Of a stretch of DNA of 64,000 nucleotides, positions 34,325 through 44,184 are shown one piece after another; the first letter of the stretch is position 1, and the number at the start of each line of letters is the position of its first letter. This stretch comes from Devosia soli. Lineage in GTDB: Bacteria > Pseudomonadota > Alphaproteobacteria > Rhizobiales > Devosiaceae. Below the pieces are notes generated by a model that made no database searches, was not told the origin of the DNA, and saw nothing but the letters and a program-made list of their open reading frames with translations. The DNA lies in assembly GCF_000970455.1 (NCBI RefSeq), contig NZ_LAJG01000005.1, forward strand, positions 186,001 to 250,000. Direction: 5' to 3'. A program made the translations under genes and the position numbers.

Positions 34325-35394
34325 TGCTGTTCCTTCCCGCCGAGCCGGACCTTTTGACCCTCGGTCAAACTGTTGACGCCCGCGACGGCGATGCGCTCGC
34401 CGGCTTTCAGGCCATCTTCAACCGGCACAAGGCCGTTCAGTGCTTCGCCAATCTTGACCGGGCGGAGGCTGACGGTTTGTGCGGCTTCGTCTATGACCCA
34501 GACTGCCGTCTCGTCGCCATCGTAGCGAATGGAGGATTGGGGCACGCTCAGGGCCGTGCCATCGGAGGCTTTGAGCGATGCAGTGGCGGTGGTGCCGAGC
34601 CAAAAACTTGCTGGCGGGGAATCAAGGGCGATATGGACGCGCCAGGTGCGTGTGACCGGGTCGGCCTGGGGCGCGATTTCCCGGACGCTCCCAGCTATGG
34701 CCGCGGCAGGATCGAGCTGGGGCATGACATCGAAGATCGTGCCGACCGCAATGCCGTCGACAAAATCGCCGGGCACATCGATGACGAGATCGCGCTGGTT
34801 CGGGTCCGCAAGTGTCAGGACCGGGGTGCCAGCGGCGATTACCTCGCCAGGCTCGGCACCCACGTCGGTGACGACGCCATCGCTTGGCGCGGTAAGGCGC
34901 GCGTAACTGAGCTGCTCTTCGGCCTGGCTGACGGCGGCTTGTGCCTGGACGACACCAGCCTCGGCGGCCTGTGTTTGCTGCCGGGACTGGTCGAGATCGG
35001 CCTGGGCGGCATTATTGGTTTCGACCAGCGATTCCAGCCGTGTCTGCGACGATGCCGCATTGGCGGCCTGGGCCTGGGCGGAAGCAAGATTGGCTTGGGC
35101 GTTACGCAGGGCCAGTTGAAGCGTCGTGCTGTCGAGGGTTGCTAAAACCTCGTCCTTGAGGACGCGAGCGCCGACTTCGACCTCGCGGCTGACGAGCGTA
35201 CCGCTGGTCCGGAAGGCGAGGCTGGTGGTGACCCTTGGTTCGACCGTGCCGACGAAGGTTGAACTGGACACTGGGCGGGCTTCGACCACCAGCGAGAGGA
35301 TAGGCCGCACGACGGCTGTCTCTGGCTGTTCCGGCGCCTGGCCGCAGGCGGATACGAGCAAAGGCAATAGCATGATCGAGGCAAGATGGCGCAT
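34321..35394 (-). CDS. RND membrane-fusion (adaptor) lipoprotein 2
   Basis: 357 residues. Signal with lipobox LLVSAC (Cys about residue 17). Layout: barrel-sandwich halves around LEVGARVLKDEVLATLD-like and APSDGVVTDVGAEPG segments, a coiled-coil hairpin rich in Ala/Gln (about 90-165), then beta-barrel and membrane-proximal domains. Overlaps adaptor 1 by one base and the pump by four. Periplasmic, anchored in the inner membrane. Confidence 0.92.
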   Translation of the reverse strand: MRHLASIMLLPLLVSACGQAPEQPETAVVRPILSLVVEARPVSSSTFVGTVEPRVTTSLAFRTSGTLVSREVEVGARVLKDEVLATLDSTTLQLALRNAQANLASAQAQAANAASSQTRLESLVETNNAAQADLDQSRQQTQAAEAGVVQAQAAVSQAEEQLSYARLTAPSDGVVTDVGAEPGEVIAAGTPVLTLADPNQRDLVIDVPGDFVDGIAVGTIFDVMPQLDPAAAIAGSVREIAPQADPVTRTWRVHIALDSPPASFWLGTTATASLKASDGTALSVPQSSIRYDGDETAVWVIDEAAQTVSLRPVKIGEALNGLVPVEDGLKAGERIAVAGVNSLTEGQKVRLGGKEQQ

Positions 35395-36476
35395 CAGGGA
35401 GCATCCTCGATCTGGACGGTTTCACCGGGCGTCAGGAGCTTTGTTCCTTCGGTGACGACGCGCTGGCCGGGGGTGAGGCCATCGGCGATGACGACGACGC
35501 CGGTGCCATAGGCAAGAACGGAAACGGGGGTGACCGAGACGGTTTCGTCTTCTCCCACGGTCCAGACAGCCGGCTTTCCATCCTCTGACCAGAGGGCACT
35601 CCAGGGAAGGACGATGCGATCGCTGACGCTCGAGCTGACGGTGCCGACCACTGCGGCGCCAAGGGTCATGGATGCGGGCGGCTCGGCAATGGCGATGGTG
35701 ACTTCGACCGTACCGGTCTGCGGATCGACGGTGGGCGAGACTTCATGCACCGTTCCGGAAACGGCTACATTGGGGTCCGCGACAAGGGCAACCTGCACCG
35801 GCGTTTCTGCGGAACGGCCGATGAGGGCAGTTTCCTGGACGTTGAACACCGCATCGCGCGGGCCATCTTCGGCCAGGACATAAACCGGCGAACCGGCCTG
35901 CACGACTTCGCCCACTTCGAGGCGGCGCTCGGTGATGATTCCGGCGGCATTGGCGCGCAATTCGGTGTAGCCGAGGCCTTGGCGGGCGGTTTCGAGCTGG
36001 GCTTGGGCGCTGTCGAGGCTGTTTTGGGCGGTGGTCAGGGCAGTTTGTGCGGTTTCGAATCCGCTTCTGGTCGTAAGGCCCTGGTTGAGAAGGGAGTTTT
36101 GCCGATCAAAGGTGGTTTGCGCCTGTGTGAGCTGGGCATTCGCGGCGGCGACGGAGGCTTCGGCAGCGGTGACATTGGCCTGTTGTTCGGCGCTGCTGAG
36201 GCGGCCGATCAGTTGCCCTTCCGTTACCCTTTGGCCGATCTCGGCGGACAATTCGGTAATCTGCCCGCTGATCTGGAAAGCCAGCGGGGTTTCGGCGCGG
36301 GCGCGGATCGATCCGGTCAAGGTCAGCGTCGGCGTGTAGGGTACGAGCGCGACCGTCTCGGCTTTGACGAAAGCTGCGGGTTGCTCCGGCGGGGCAGCGG
36401 ACTGCTGGCATCCTGCGATCGAGATGGCAAAAAGAGCAAGACCTGCGGCGCGGGCCAATCCGGTACTGTCAAGCAC
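35394..36476 (-). CDS. RND membrane-fusion (adaptor) lipoprotein 1
   Basis: About 360 residues. A GTG at 36476 is preferred because AAGGGTGA lies before it and the product then begins with a normal lipoprotein signal ending in SIAGC; an ATG 13 codons earlier also exists. Same domain order as adaptor 2 with an Ala/Gln coiled coil at about 90-165, but the sequences are clearly different, so this is not a recent tandem copy. First gene of the pump operon. Confidence 0.88.
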   Translation of the reverse strand: MLDSTGLARAAGLALFAISIAGCQQSAAPPEQPAAFVKAETVALVPYTPTLTLTGSIRARAETPLAFQISGQITELSAEIGQRVTEGQLIGRLSSAEQQANVTAAEASVAAANAQLTQAQTTFDRQNSLLNQGLTTRSGFETAQTALTTAQNSLDSAQAQLETARQGLGYTELRANAAGIITERRLEVGEVVQAGSPVYVLAEDGPRDAVFNVQETALIGRSAETPVQVALVADPNVAVSGTVHEVSPTVDPQTGTVEVTIAIAEPPASMTLGAAVVGTVSSSVSDRIVLPWSALWSEDGKPAVWTVGEDETVSVTPVSVLAYGTGVVVIADGLTPGQRVVTEGTKLLTPGETVQIEDAP

Positions 36477-36526
36477 GCAATCACCCTTGCAACGCTCAGC
36501 CCGGGCGACGGACATGAGACGAGATT

Positions 36527-36551
36527 CATTCGCTTCGTTTTACGACGAATG
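36527..36551. promoter_or_regulatory. Candidate operator upstream of the RND operon
   Basis: CATTCG / CGAATG dyad with a 13-bp spacer, 51 bp before the adaptor start. No TetR or other local regulator gene accompanies the pump, so the binder would be encoded elsewhere, or be the nearby Lrp protein. Confidence 0.3.
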
Positions 36552-36629
36552 TTTGCGGGGTGGAACACGTGACCTGCGGGCGCCTATCGATTTCAATCCT
36601 GAGCGGATCAAAGGACAACTCGCCAAGAA

Positions 36630-37106
36630 TCAAATCGGCAGGACGCGGCTGACTTTCACAGTGCCGAGCGAGAAGCTCGATTCGATCGAGGCGACGCCCT
36701 CGACCTGGGTCAGTTTCTCGCGAAGAAAATGCTCATAGGTTTCGAGATCCGCGCAGACGACGCGCAGGAGGAAATCGAACTGGCCGGTCATGAGATAGGC
36801 CTCCATCACTTCCGGCCAGCGCGAGATCGCCGCGCCGAAGGCGTCGAGTTCGCGCGCACGCTGGCGTTCCAGCTTGATCGAGATGAAGACCGACACGGGA
36901 AGGCCCGCAGCCTTCTGATCCAGCGTGGCGCTATAACCGGTGATGAGGCCGGCGCGCTCCATCTGGCGGATCCGGCGCAGGCACGGTGACGGCGATAGCC
37001 CGACTTGATCGGCTATGGCTTGGATCGTCATGCGGCCATCCTCCTGCAAGGCACGGAGGATTTTACGATCGACAACACTGAGCTCGGTTTTAGAAGATTC
37101 TGCCAT
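36630..37106 (-). CDS. Lrp/AsnC-family regulator (MdeR-like)
   Basis: 158 residues. N-terminal helix-turn-helix MTIQAIADQVGLSPSPCLRR (about 26-45) followed by the RAM ligand-binding domain (VFISIKLERQRA, VMEAYLMTGQFDFLLRVVC). Divergent from a large E1-type dehydrogenase gene 116 bp away. In Pseudomonas putida an Lrp-type regulator (MdeR) is divergent from the mdeAB genes for methionine breakdown, so activation of the neighbour by an amino acid is the likely role. Confidence 0.92.
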   Translation of the reverse strand: MAESSKTELSVVDRKILRALQEDGRMTIQAIADQVGLSPSPCLRRIRQMERAGLITGYSATLDQKAAGLPVSVFISIKLERQRARELDAFGAAISRWPEVMEAYLMTGQFDFLLRVVCADLETYEHFLREKLTQVEGVASIESSFSLGTVKVSRVLPI

Positions 37107-37112
37107 TCTGCG

Positions 37113-37125
37113 ATCCGAAACGGAT
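37113..37125. promoter_or_regulatory. Candidate Lrp-type site
   Basis: ATCCG-aaa-CGGAT, a 5-bp dyad just before the Lrp start codon, in the intergenic space with the divergent mdeB-like gene. Short, so chance occurrence is possible. Confidence 0.25.
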
Positions 37126-37222
37126 GAAATCCTGCGCCAGGAGGTGCTTTACGGGTCAAATTAGACGAGAACCAGCGATCGACAAGGCGCAAAGTGATCG
37201 GGAGGGAAGAGGAGATCGCACT

Positions 37223-39592
37223 TTGGCCGAGGACCGCGCGCGCATCGGGCATATCGAGGCGTTGACGAGGAAAGCACTATGGCTTTCCAACTGGATGATC
37301 CACCATGCCAACCACATCCGGCCCAATGTCGACGGGGTCAAGGTGGGTGGGCATCAGGCAAGTTCCGCCTCGATGGCGGCGATGATGAGCGCGCTCTATT
37401 TCGGCGTGCTGCGGCCCGAGGATCGGGTAGCGGTCAAGCCGCATGCGGCGCCGGTGTTTCATGCCATCCAATATCTCCTTGGCAAGCAGACACGGGAAAA
37501 GCTGATCGATTTCCGGGCCTTTGGCGGGGCGCAATCTTATCCCAGCCGCACCAAGGACACAGACGACGTGGACATTTCGACGGGCTCGGTCGGGCTCGGC
37601 GTCGCTTTCACCGCCTTCGCATCGCTGATCCAGGATTATGTGCGCGCCAAACCCTGGGCCGACCGATCGCGGCCGGAGGGGCGGATGGTGGCGCTGGTGG
37701 GCGACGCCGAACTCGATGAAGGCAACGTCTATGAGTGCCTCCTCGAAGGCTGGAAACATGGGCTGAGAAATACCTGGTGGGTGATCGACTACAATCGCCA
37801 GAGCCTCGATGGCGTCGTGCGCGAAGGGCTCTACGATCGGATCGAAGCGATCTTCCGGGCCTTCGACTGGAATATCGTGACGCTCAAATATGGAGCGCTG
37901 CAGCGCGCTGCGTTTGCCGAACCGGGCGGAGACCGGCTCAAGCTCTGGATCGATGCGGCGCCTAATGCCGTCTATTCGGCGCTGATGTTTCGGGGCGGCG
38001 CGGCATGGCGCGAGCGGCTGACGGATGAGATCGGCGATCAGGGCCCGGTCAGTGCCCTCATCGCGCGACGCAGCGACGAGGAGCTCGCCACACTGATGGC
38101 CAATCTCGGCGGACATTGCGTGCCGAGCCTCATCGAGCAATTCGAGGCGGCGGGAAGCGACAAGCCGACAGTATTCATCGCCTATACGGTCAAGGGTTGG
38201 GCGACGCCGCTGGCGGGACACAAGGACAATCATGCGGGGCAGATGACCGGCGCGCAGATCGAACAGTTGCGCGCGGCAATGAAGGTACGCGAGGGCCACG
38301 AATGGGAGCCGTTCGAGGGCATGAACGATGCCGAGGGCGTGCGAAAATTTCTGGAACAGGTCCCGTTCAACGCCGGAGGTTCACGCCGTCTGACGTCGCC
38401 GCAGGTTGAGACGCTCGGCCCGCAGTTCGTGGGCACCGGACCAACTTCGACCCAGGCAGCTTTTGGCCGAATTCTCGATGCCATAGCTAAAACCGACAGT
38501 GACCTCGCGCGGCGCATCGTCACCACTTCGCCAGACGTGACGGTTTCGACCAATCTCGGGCCATGGGTCAACCGGCGCAATCTCTTCGCGCGGAGTGAAA
38601 TGGCCGATGTATTCCAGAAGGAAGCTATTCCATCGACGCAGAAATGGCGGTTTACGCCTGAGGGTCAGCATCTCGAACTTGGCATTGCCGAGATGAACCT
38701 TTTTCTGATGCTCGGCGCTGCTGGGCTCAGCCATTCGCTATTCGGCGAGCGCTTGCTGCCCATCGGCACGCTTTATGACCCATTCATTTCCCGCGGCCTC
38801 GATGCGCTCAACTATGCCTGCTACCAGGATGCGCGCTTCCTGCTGGTCGCAACGCCATCGGGTGTGTCGCTGGCCGGCGAAGGCGGGGCGCATCAATCGA
38901 TCGCTTCGCCGCTTATCGGCATGGCGCAGGATGGCCTCGCGAGTTTCGAGCCCGCTTTCGCCGACGAGCTTTCGATAATCATGGACTGGGCGTTCGACTA
39001 CATGCAGCGCCAGGGCGATGCGCGGCCCGACCTCGCCGATTGGCCGCGCGATGTGACAGGCGGCTCAGTCTATCTCAGGCTTTCGACCCGAACCATCGAG
39101 CAACCCTCGCGCCCTGTCGACAAGCCATTGACCGATGGCATCATCCGCGGCGCCTATTGGCTCAAGCCGCCGACCCCGCAATGCGAGGTGGTGATCGCCT
39201 ATCAAGGCGTGCTCGCCCAGGAGGCGATTGAGGCGGCTGCCCGCATCGGCGGCGATCGACGCAATGTTGCGGTATTGGCCGTCACGTCCGCCGATCGTCT
39301 CAATGCCGGCTGGCATGGCGCGCAGCGCGCGCGGCTTCACGGCGACGGAGACGCACGCAGCCATATCGAGAATCTGCTGGCCGACGCCCCCCGCCATGCA
39401 GGGCTGATCACCGCTATCGATGGGCATCCGGCAACGCTGGGTTGGCTCGGTAGCGTACTCGGCCACCGCACGATCACGCTGGGGGTCGAACATTTCGGGC
39501 AGACCGGGACGGTGTACGATCTATACCGCCATTTCGGGATTGACGCCGACGCCATGGTCGCGGCGGCACGCAGTCTGATGCCAGGCTGGTGA
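37223..39592 (+). CDS. MdeB-like homodimeric 2-oxoacid dehydrogenase E1 (AceE/transketolase family)
   Basis: 789 residues from a TTG preceded by AAGAGGAGA; no ATG fits. Thiamine diphosphate motif GDAELDEGNVYECLLEGW ... DYN near residues 159-190, with transketolase-type first-domain blocks NHIRPNVDGVKVGGHQ and pyrimidine-domain blocks HLELGIAEMNLFL and GVSLAGEGGAHQS. It resembles AceE, but at about 790 residues is shorter than the roughly 890 of AceE, and it stands without E2 or E3 genes. MdeB, next to an Lrp regulator and methionine gamma-lyase, oxidises 2-oxobutyrate; no lyase gene lies here. Substrate probably pyruvate or 2-oxobutyrate. Confidence 0.87.
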   Translation: MAEDRARIGHIEALTRKALWLSNWMIHHANHIRPNVDGVKVGGHQASSASMAAMMSALYFGVLRPEDRVAVKPHAAPVFHAIQYLLGKQTREKLIDFRAFGGAQSYPSRTKDTDDVDISTGSVGLGVAFTAFASLIQDYVRAKPWADRSRPEGRMVALVGDAELDEGNVYECLLEGWKHGLRNTWWVIDYNRQSLDGVVREGLYDRIEAIFRAFDWNIVTLKYGALQRAAFAEPGGDRLKLWIDAAPNAVYSALMFRGGAAWRERLTDEIGDQGPVSALIARRSDEELATLMANLGGHCVPSLIEQFEAAGSDKPTVFIAYTVKGWATPLAGHKDNHAGQMTGAQIEQLRAAMKVREGHEWEPFEGMNDAEGVRKFLEQVPFNAGGSRRLTSPQVETLGPQFVGTGPTSTQAAFGRILDAIAKTDSDLARRIVTTSPDVTVSTNLGPWVNRRNLFARSEMADVFQKEAIPSTQKWRFTPEGQHLELGIAEMNLFLMLGAAGLSHSLFGERLLPIGTLYDPFISRGLDALNYACYQDARFLLVATPSGVSLAGEGGAHQSIASPLIGMAQDGLASFEPAFADELSIIMDWAFDYMQRQGDARPDLADWPRDVTGGSVYLRLSTRTIEQPSRPVDKPLTDGIIRGAYWLKPPTPQCEVVIAYQGVLAQEAIEAAARIGGDRRNVAVLAVTSADRLNAGWHGAQRARLHGDGDARSHIENLLADAPRHAGLITAIDGHPATLGWLGSVLGHRTITLGVEHFGQTGTVYDLYRHFGIDADAMVAAARSLMPGW

Positions 39593-39657
39593 CCGGCTGA
39601 AGAAAGCTCATGCACAGCCACCGATTCACGCCTTGCCAAGCGCGAACGTATTTGTCA

Positions 39658-39667
39658 GACATATGTC
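39658..39667. promoter_or_regulatory. Candidate operator GACATATGTC
   Basis: Perfect 10-bp palindrome 154 bp upstream of the second peptide-type importer operon. The FCD-type GntR gene at 46330 closes that operon and could be the binder. Confidence 0.35.
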
Positions 39668-39742
39668 ATTAGGCCTTTCGAGAGGGAAATTCGAATGGCT
39701 GCCGCGTCGGGCCTGAGGGGGTTGCGGCGTAAAGAGAGTGAC

Positions 39743-39773
39743 CGCTTCGGCAGGCCAAGACCTGCACGAAGCG
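39743..39773 (+). promoter_or_regulatory. 5' leader hairpin
   Basis: CGCTTCG-g-CAGG / CCTG-ca-CGAAGCG: an 11-bp stem with a small internal bulge and 6-nt loop, about 48 bp before the binding-protein start. Could stabilise the leader or act as an attenuator; no U-run follows and no known riboswitch is recognised. Confidence 0.4.
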
Positions 39774-39820
39774 GCGCATGAGGGAACGTCCATCGGCTCT
39801 GGATCAAGGAGGGAGCTTTT

Positions 39821-41425
39821 ATGAATGCTTTTGTGAGACTGGCCGGCGTATTGGTCGCTGCCACGGCGCTGTCAGCGCCGGTTCTGGCGCAGACGACCGT
39901 CGTCGCGCCAAGCGGCAGCACCGCCGGCACCTATATGGACTACATGAAGACGGTCTATGATCGTGGTACCGGCTCGGAACTGCTGCAGATCCCGATCGCG
40001 ACCTTCGACAAGGAATTCGAGCTGACCCCGATGGCAGCGGAAAGCTGGACCCAATCGGAAGACGGGCTCACCTGGACATTCAAGCTGCGCTCAGGCCTCG
40101 TCTGGTCCGATGGCGAACCGCTGACGGCCGAAGATTTCGTTTTCGCGCTGCAGCGTGCTGCGACCTCGGGCTATGACTTTGCCTGGTATTGGGACTTTGC
40201 CGGCGGCATCAAGGGCTGGAAGGAAGTGACCGAAGGGACGGCCGACGTCTCGACGCTCGGCCTCAAGGCGGTCGACGACCTGACCATCGAAGTCACGACG
40301 GTTGCGCCAAAACCCTATTTCCCCTCGGTCACCAGCCTCTGGTACCCTGTGCCCAAGCATAAGGTGGATGAGCTCGGCGACGATTGGGCGCTCGATGTCT
40401 CGACGATCGTCTCTTCCGGTCCATTCGAAATCGAAAGCTGGGAAAAGTCGAACAACTCGGTGGTTCTCACCAAATCCGATACCTATACGGGCCCCTGGTC
40501 GCCGATGATCGACCGGCTCGAACTCGACCCGACGCTCAATGCGCCGGAAGTCGGCCTTCCGGCATTCCTCGCCGGCGACGCGGATTATTCGTTCCTCAAC
40601 ACCGGACAGGTGCCGGTCGCGACGGCGCGTTATCCTGATGGCATCCGCAAGAATGCGGTGTTTGCGACCTCGTACATCTCATACGATCTGGACGCGGCGC
40701 CGTTCAACGACGTCAATGTCCGCCGCGCCTTCTACTATGCAGTCGATCGCGACGAGCTGACCTCGACCGTTCTCAAGGACATCGCCATTCCGGCCGGCTC
40801 GATCTTGCCGCCCGGCTATCCTGGCTACAATCCGGATATCGCGGCAGAAGCCGTGTTCGATCCTGAAAAGGCCAAGCAGTTCCTCGCCGATGCGGGCTTC
40901 CCCAATGGCGAAGGCTTCCCGGACGTCGAAATCTGGTACCGCGAAGAGGGCGGCTATAACGGCGCTATCGTTCCGGCCATGGCGCAGTATCTGCAGGCCG
41001 AATTCAAGGAAGTGCTGGGCATTTCCCTCAACATCCGCGCTCTGCCGGGTCCGGAATGGATGGACGGCCTCCGCGGCAAGAAGAACAACATCTTCATTGC
41101 GCCTTACGAATACGACTATCTCGATCCGTCAAACTTCTACGGTATCTTCTACAATGGTGGCCGCCACGGCTATTTCGTGCCGGAATATGACGAGATCATC
41201 GCCAAGGCCGATAGCGAAAGCGACTGGGACACCCGCTACAAGCTCTATGGCGAAGCTGAACAGCTGATGATCGACCAGGGCCTGATTGTGCCGCTCGTTC
41301 ATCCGGTGACCATTGCAGTTGTGTCGGACCAGCTGACCGGCGACGGCGTGCAGCCGAACTCGCTCGGCTTCACCCAGCTCGATCGCCTCGGCCACTACTT
41401 CTTCACCCACATCACGAAGCAGTAG
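39821..41425 (+). CDS. Peptide-type ABC substrate-binding protein
   Basis: 534 residues with an AGGAGGGAGC ribosome site. Signal peptide MNAFVRLAGVLVAATALS, cleavage near VLA|QT (residue 24). Family-5 blocks MAAESWTQSEDGLTWTFKLR, GLVWSDGEPLTAEDFVFAL and RRAFYYAVDRDEL are all present. Periplasmic; first gene of an operon with a double ATPase, two permeases and a class V aminotransferase. It is not a close copy of the binding protein at 26134-27672. Cargo probably a peptide or amino-acid derivative. Confidence 0.93.
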   Translation: MNAFVRLAGVLVAATALSAPVLAQTTVVAPSGSTAGTYMDYMKTVYDRGTGSELLQIPIATFDKEFELTPMAAESWTQSEDGLTWTFKLRSGLVWSDGEPLTAEDFVFALQRAATSGYDFAWYWDFAGGIKGWKEVTEGTADVSTLGLKAVDDLTIEVTTVAPKPYFPSVTSLWYPVPKHKVDELGDDWALDVSTIVSSGPFEIESWEKSNNSVVLTKSDTYTGPWSPMIDRLELDPTLNAPEVGLPAFLAGDADYSFLNTGQVPVATARYPDGIRKNAVFATSYISYDLDAAPFNDVNVRRAFYYAVDRDELTSTVLKDIAIPAGSILPPGYPGYNPDIAAEAVFDPEKAKQFLADAGFPNGEGFPDVEIWYREEGGYNGAIVPAMAQYLQAEFKEVLGISLNIRALPGPEWMDGLRGKKNNIFIAPYEYDYLDPSNFYGIFYNGGRHGYFVPEYDEIIAKADSESDWDTRYKLYGEAEQLMIDQGLIVPLVHPVTIAVVSDQLTGDGVQPNSLGFTQLDRLGHYFFTHITKQ

Positions 41426-41486
41426 CTTTTACGCGAATGCGTCTCCCGGCTCCGGCCGGGAGACAGCATCTACCAAGGGCCAATCT

Positions 41487-43244
41487 ATGCCTCTCGTCGA
41501 AATCGAAGGCCTGCGCGTCAGCTTTCGCCAATATGGCGGGCGGGTCGATGCGGTGCGCAATGTCAGCTTCAGCGTCAATGAAGGCGAGAGTGTCGGCATT
41601 GTCGGGGAATCCGGCTCCGGCAAGTCGGTGAGCTGCTCCGCACTGTTGCGGCTCCTCCCCGCGACGGCAGAAATCGAGGCGGCCAAGCTGCGGCTCGATG
41701 GCGTCGATGTCCTCAAGGCCAACAAGGAAGACCTGGCGCGGCTACGCGGCCGTTCTGCGGCGATGATCTTTCAGGATCCGATGACCGCCTTCGATCCGGT
41801 CTTCACCATCGGCCACCAGATTGCCGAAACCATTCAGGCGCATCGCAAGATCGGCAAGCGCGAGGCCCTGGCAGAAGCGGAGCAATTGCTGCTTCGCGTC
41901 GAGATCAAGAATGCTGCCGATGTGCTCGGCTATTACCCGCACCAGCTTTCCGGCGGCATGCTGCAGCGCGCCATGATCGCCATGGCGCTTTCCTGCCGCC
42001 CGAAAATCCTCATCGCCGACGAGCCGACGACGGCGCTCGACGTCACCATCCAGGCGCAGATCCTGCAGCTGATCAAGAAGGTGCAGGCCGAGTTCGGCAT
42101 GGCGCTGATCATGATTACGCATGACCTCGGCGTCATCGCCGAAACGGTCGACCGGGTCGTCGTCATGTATGGCGGCGAGATCATGGAAGAGGGGCCGGTC
42201 ACCGAGATTTTCGAGGCGCCGAAGCACGATTATACAAAAGCGCTCCTCGCAAGCCTTCATTCGCGCTTCGAGCCGTCCAAGGGCGATCCTGATGCGCTGG
42301 CGCCGGCGCTCGAACTACGGGGGCTGGCCAAATCGTATTCGACGCGGCGACGCCGCGGCTTTCGGGTTACCCACGGCGAATTCCAGGCGGTGCAGGCGGT
42401 CGACGTCGTCCTGCCGCGCAATCGCATCGTGGCGCTGGTCGGGGAATCGGGATCGGGCAAGACGACGACGGGTTTGATGGCCATGCGGCTGACTGAGCCG
42501 AGCAAGGGCCAGATCATTGTCGACGGCACCGATATTTCGCGGCTCGATACTGCAGCGCTGATCCCGTTCCGGAAGCGCATGCAAATCGTCTTCCAGGACA
42601 GCTATTCCGCGCTCGATCCGATGATGACACTGACCCAGATCATCGCCGAGCCGCTCCATATCCATGGCATCGGCACGCCGCGGGAACAGTCCGAGAAGGC
42701 GCTCAAATGGCTCGAGCGCGTGGGGCTTGCCCGTTCGTTCGGCAGCCGCTATCCGCATGAACTTTCAGGCGGCCAGCGGCAGCGCGTGGCCATCGCGCGG
42801 GCGCTGATCCTCGAACCAACGGTACTCGTCGCCGACGAGCCGACTTCGGCGCTCGACGTGACGGTCAAAGCGCAGATCATCAATCTGCTCAAGGACTTGC
42901 AGGCCGAACTTGGGCTTTCGATTCTGTTTATCAGCCATGACCTGTCGACCGTTAAATCGCTGACCGACAGCGTCGTCGTCATGTATCGCGGGCGAGTGAT
43001 CGAGGAAGCGCCGACCGAGCGCCTGTTCGCCGATCCGCGGCATCCCTATACCCGCGCCCTGCTCGATGCGATCCCGGCGACCAATCCGCGGGAAAAGCGG
43101 GAGCGCACGTTCCTGTCGGCCGACGATATCCGCGCCAGGACGCCGCGCTATACCGTCATCCAAACAGGCAGTGCTCCCAGTCCCGATCCGCAGCTTGTCA
43201 CCGTCGCCCCGGGCCACCGGGTCGAGGCGATCGTGACGACGTGA
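41487..43244 (+). CDS. Fused double ATPase of peptide-type ABC importer
   Basis: 585 residues with DppD and DppF halves in one chain (GsiA-like). First half: Walker [10 protein letters not shown] near 36-44, signature [15 protein letters not shown], Walker [12 protein letters not shown]. Second half from about residue 275: Walker [10 protein letters not shown] near 318, signature [15 protein letters not shown], Walker [13 protein letters not shown]. The cysteine extension seen in split DppD/F is mostly missing between the halves. Follows the binding-protein gene and precedes the permeases by 10 bp. Confidence 0.94.
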   Translation: MPLVEIEGLRVSFRQYGGRVDAVRNVSFSVNEGESVGIVGESGSGKSVSCSALLRLLPATAEIEAAKLRLDGVDVLKANKEDLARLRGRSAAMIFQDPMTAFDPVFTIGHQIAETIQAHRKIGKREALAEAEQLLLRVEIKNAADVLGYYPHQLSGGMLQRAMIAMALSCRPKILIADEPTTALDVTIQAQILQLIKKVQAEFGMALIMITHDLGVIAETVDRVVVMYGGEIMEEGPVTEIFEAPKHDYTKALLASLHSRFEPSKGDPDALAPALELRGLAKSYSTRRRRGFRVTHGEFQAVQAVDVVLPRNRIVALVGESGSGKTTTGLMAMRLTEPSKGQIIVDGTDISRLDTAALIPFRKRMQIVFQDSYSALDPMMTLTQIIAEPLHIHGIGTPREQSEKALKWLERVGLARSFGSRYPHELSGGQRQRVAIARALILEPTVLVADEPTSALDVTVKAQIINLLKDLQAELGLSILFISHDLSTVKSLTDSVVVMYRGRVIEEAPTERLFADPRHPYTRALLDAIPATNPREKRERTFLSADDIRARTPRYTVIQTGSAPSPDPQLVTVAPGHRVEAIVTT

Positions 43245-43254
43245 GGAGATAGCC

Positions 43255-44184
43255 ATGTTCGCCCACATCCTCCGCCGCATCCTCTCGGTCGCCTTCACCT
43301 TCATCGTGGTCTCGATCATCATCTTTTCGATGATGCACGCGGTGCCCGGCGGACCGTTCGATGCCAATGACATGCCGGTGTCCGAGGCCGTGCGCGCCAA
43401 GATGATGGCGCAGTGGGGGCTCGATCAGCCGCTGCATGTTCAATATCTCAACTACATGTGGGGTGTGCTGCATCTCGATTTCGGGGTGCCGTTCCAGAGC
43501 CCGGGCGAGACGGTGGTCGAGCTCATTTCGCGCGCCTGGGTGCCGAGCCTGATCCTGGGCGGTTCGGGGGTGCTGATTGGGGCGCCACTCGGCATTCTGC
43601 TCGGCATGGCGGCCGCGCTCAATCGCAACACCTGGATCGACTATTTCGCCTCGACCCTCGCTACGTTCGGGCTCACCATTCCCGTATTCGTCACCTCCAT
43701 GCTGCTGATCCTGATCTTTGCGGTCTGGCTCAACTGGCTTCCGGCGAGCGGCTGGCCGCAGCCCAATCGCTGGATCCTGCCTATTGCGTGCTATGCCGCG
43801 ATCCCGCTCGCGACCTATGCGCGCTATACGCGCTCGGCGGTGCTCGACACGCTCAACCGGCCTTTCGTTACGGTGTTGCGTGCCAAGGGGCTGAGCGAGC
43901 GGCGGATCATCTTCCAGCACGTCATGCGCAATTCGGCCATTCCGCTCGTCACGGTGTTTTTGCCGATGTTCATCGGTACGGCCACCGGCTCAATCTTCGT
44001 TGAAGCCATGTTCCGCGTGCCGGGGCTCGGCGCCTATTTCGTCTCGTCCATCGAGGTGCGCGACTATACGCTGCAAATGGCGCTGATGCTGCTCATCACC
44101 TTCATGTATTGCCTTGCCTATCTTCTCTCCGACATCGCCTATGCGCTGCTCAATCCGCGTATTCGCGTGGGAGGCGCCGAATGA
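43255..44184 (+). CDS. Peptide-type ABC permease (DppB)
   Basis: 309 residues beginning MFAHILRRILSVAFTFIVV. Six helices and EAA loop FVTVLRAKGLSERRIIF. Its TGA overlaps the ATG of the second permease. Channel half of the importer. Confidence 0.93.
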   Translation: MFAHILRRILSVAFTFIVVSIIIFSMMHAVPGGPFDANDMPVSEAVRAKMMAQWGLDQPLHVQYLNYMWGVLHLDFGVPFQSPGETVVELISRAWVPSLILGGSGVLIGAPLGILLGMAAALNRNTWIDYFASTLATFGLTIPVFVTSMLLILIFAVWLNWLPASGWPQPNRWILPIACYAAIPLATYARYTRSAVLDTLNRPFVTVLRAKGLSERRIIFQHVMRNSAIPLVTVFLPMFIGTATGSIFVEAMFRVPGLGAYFVSSIEVRDYTLQMALMLLITFMYCLAYLLSDIAYALLNPRIRVGGAE

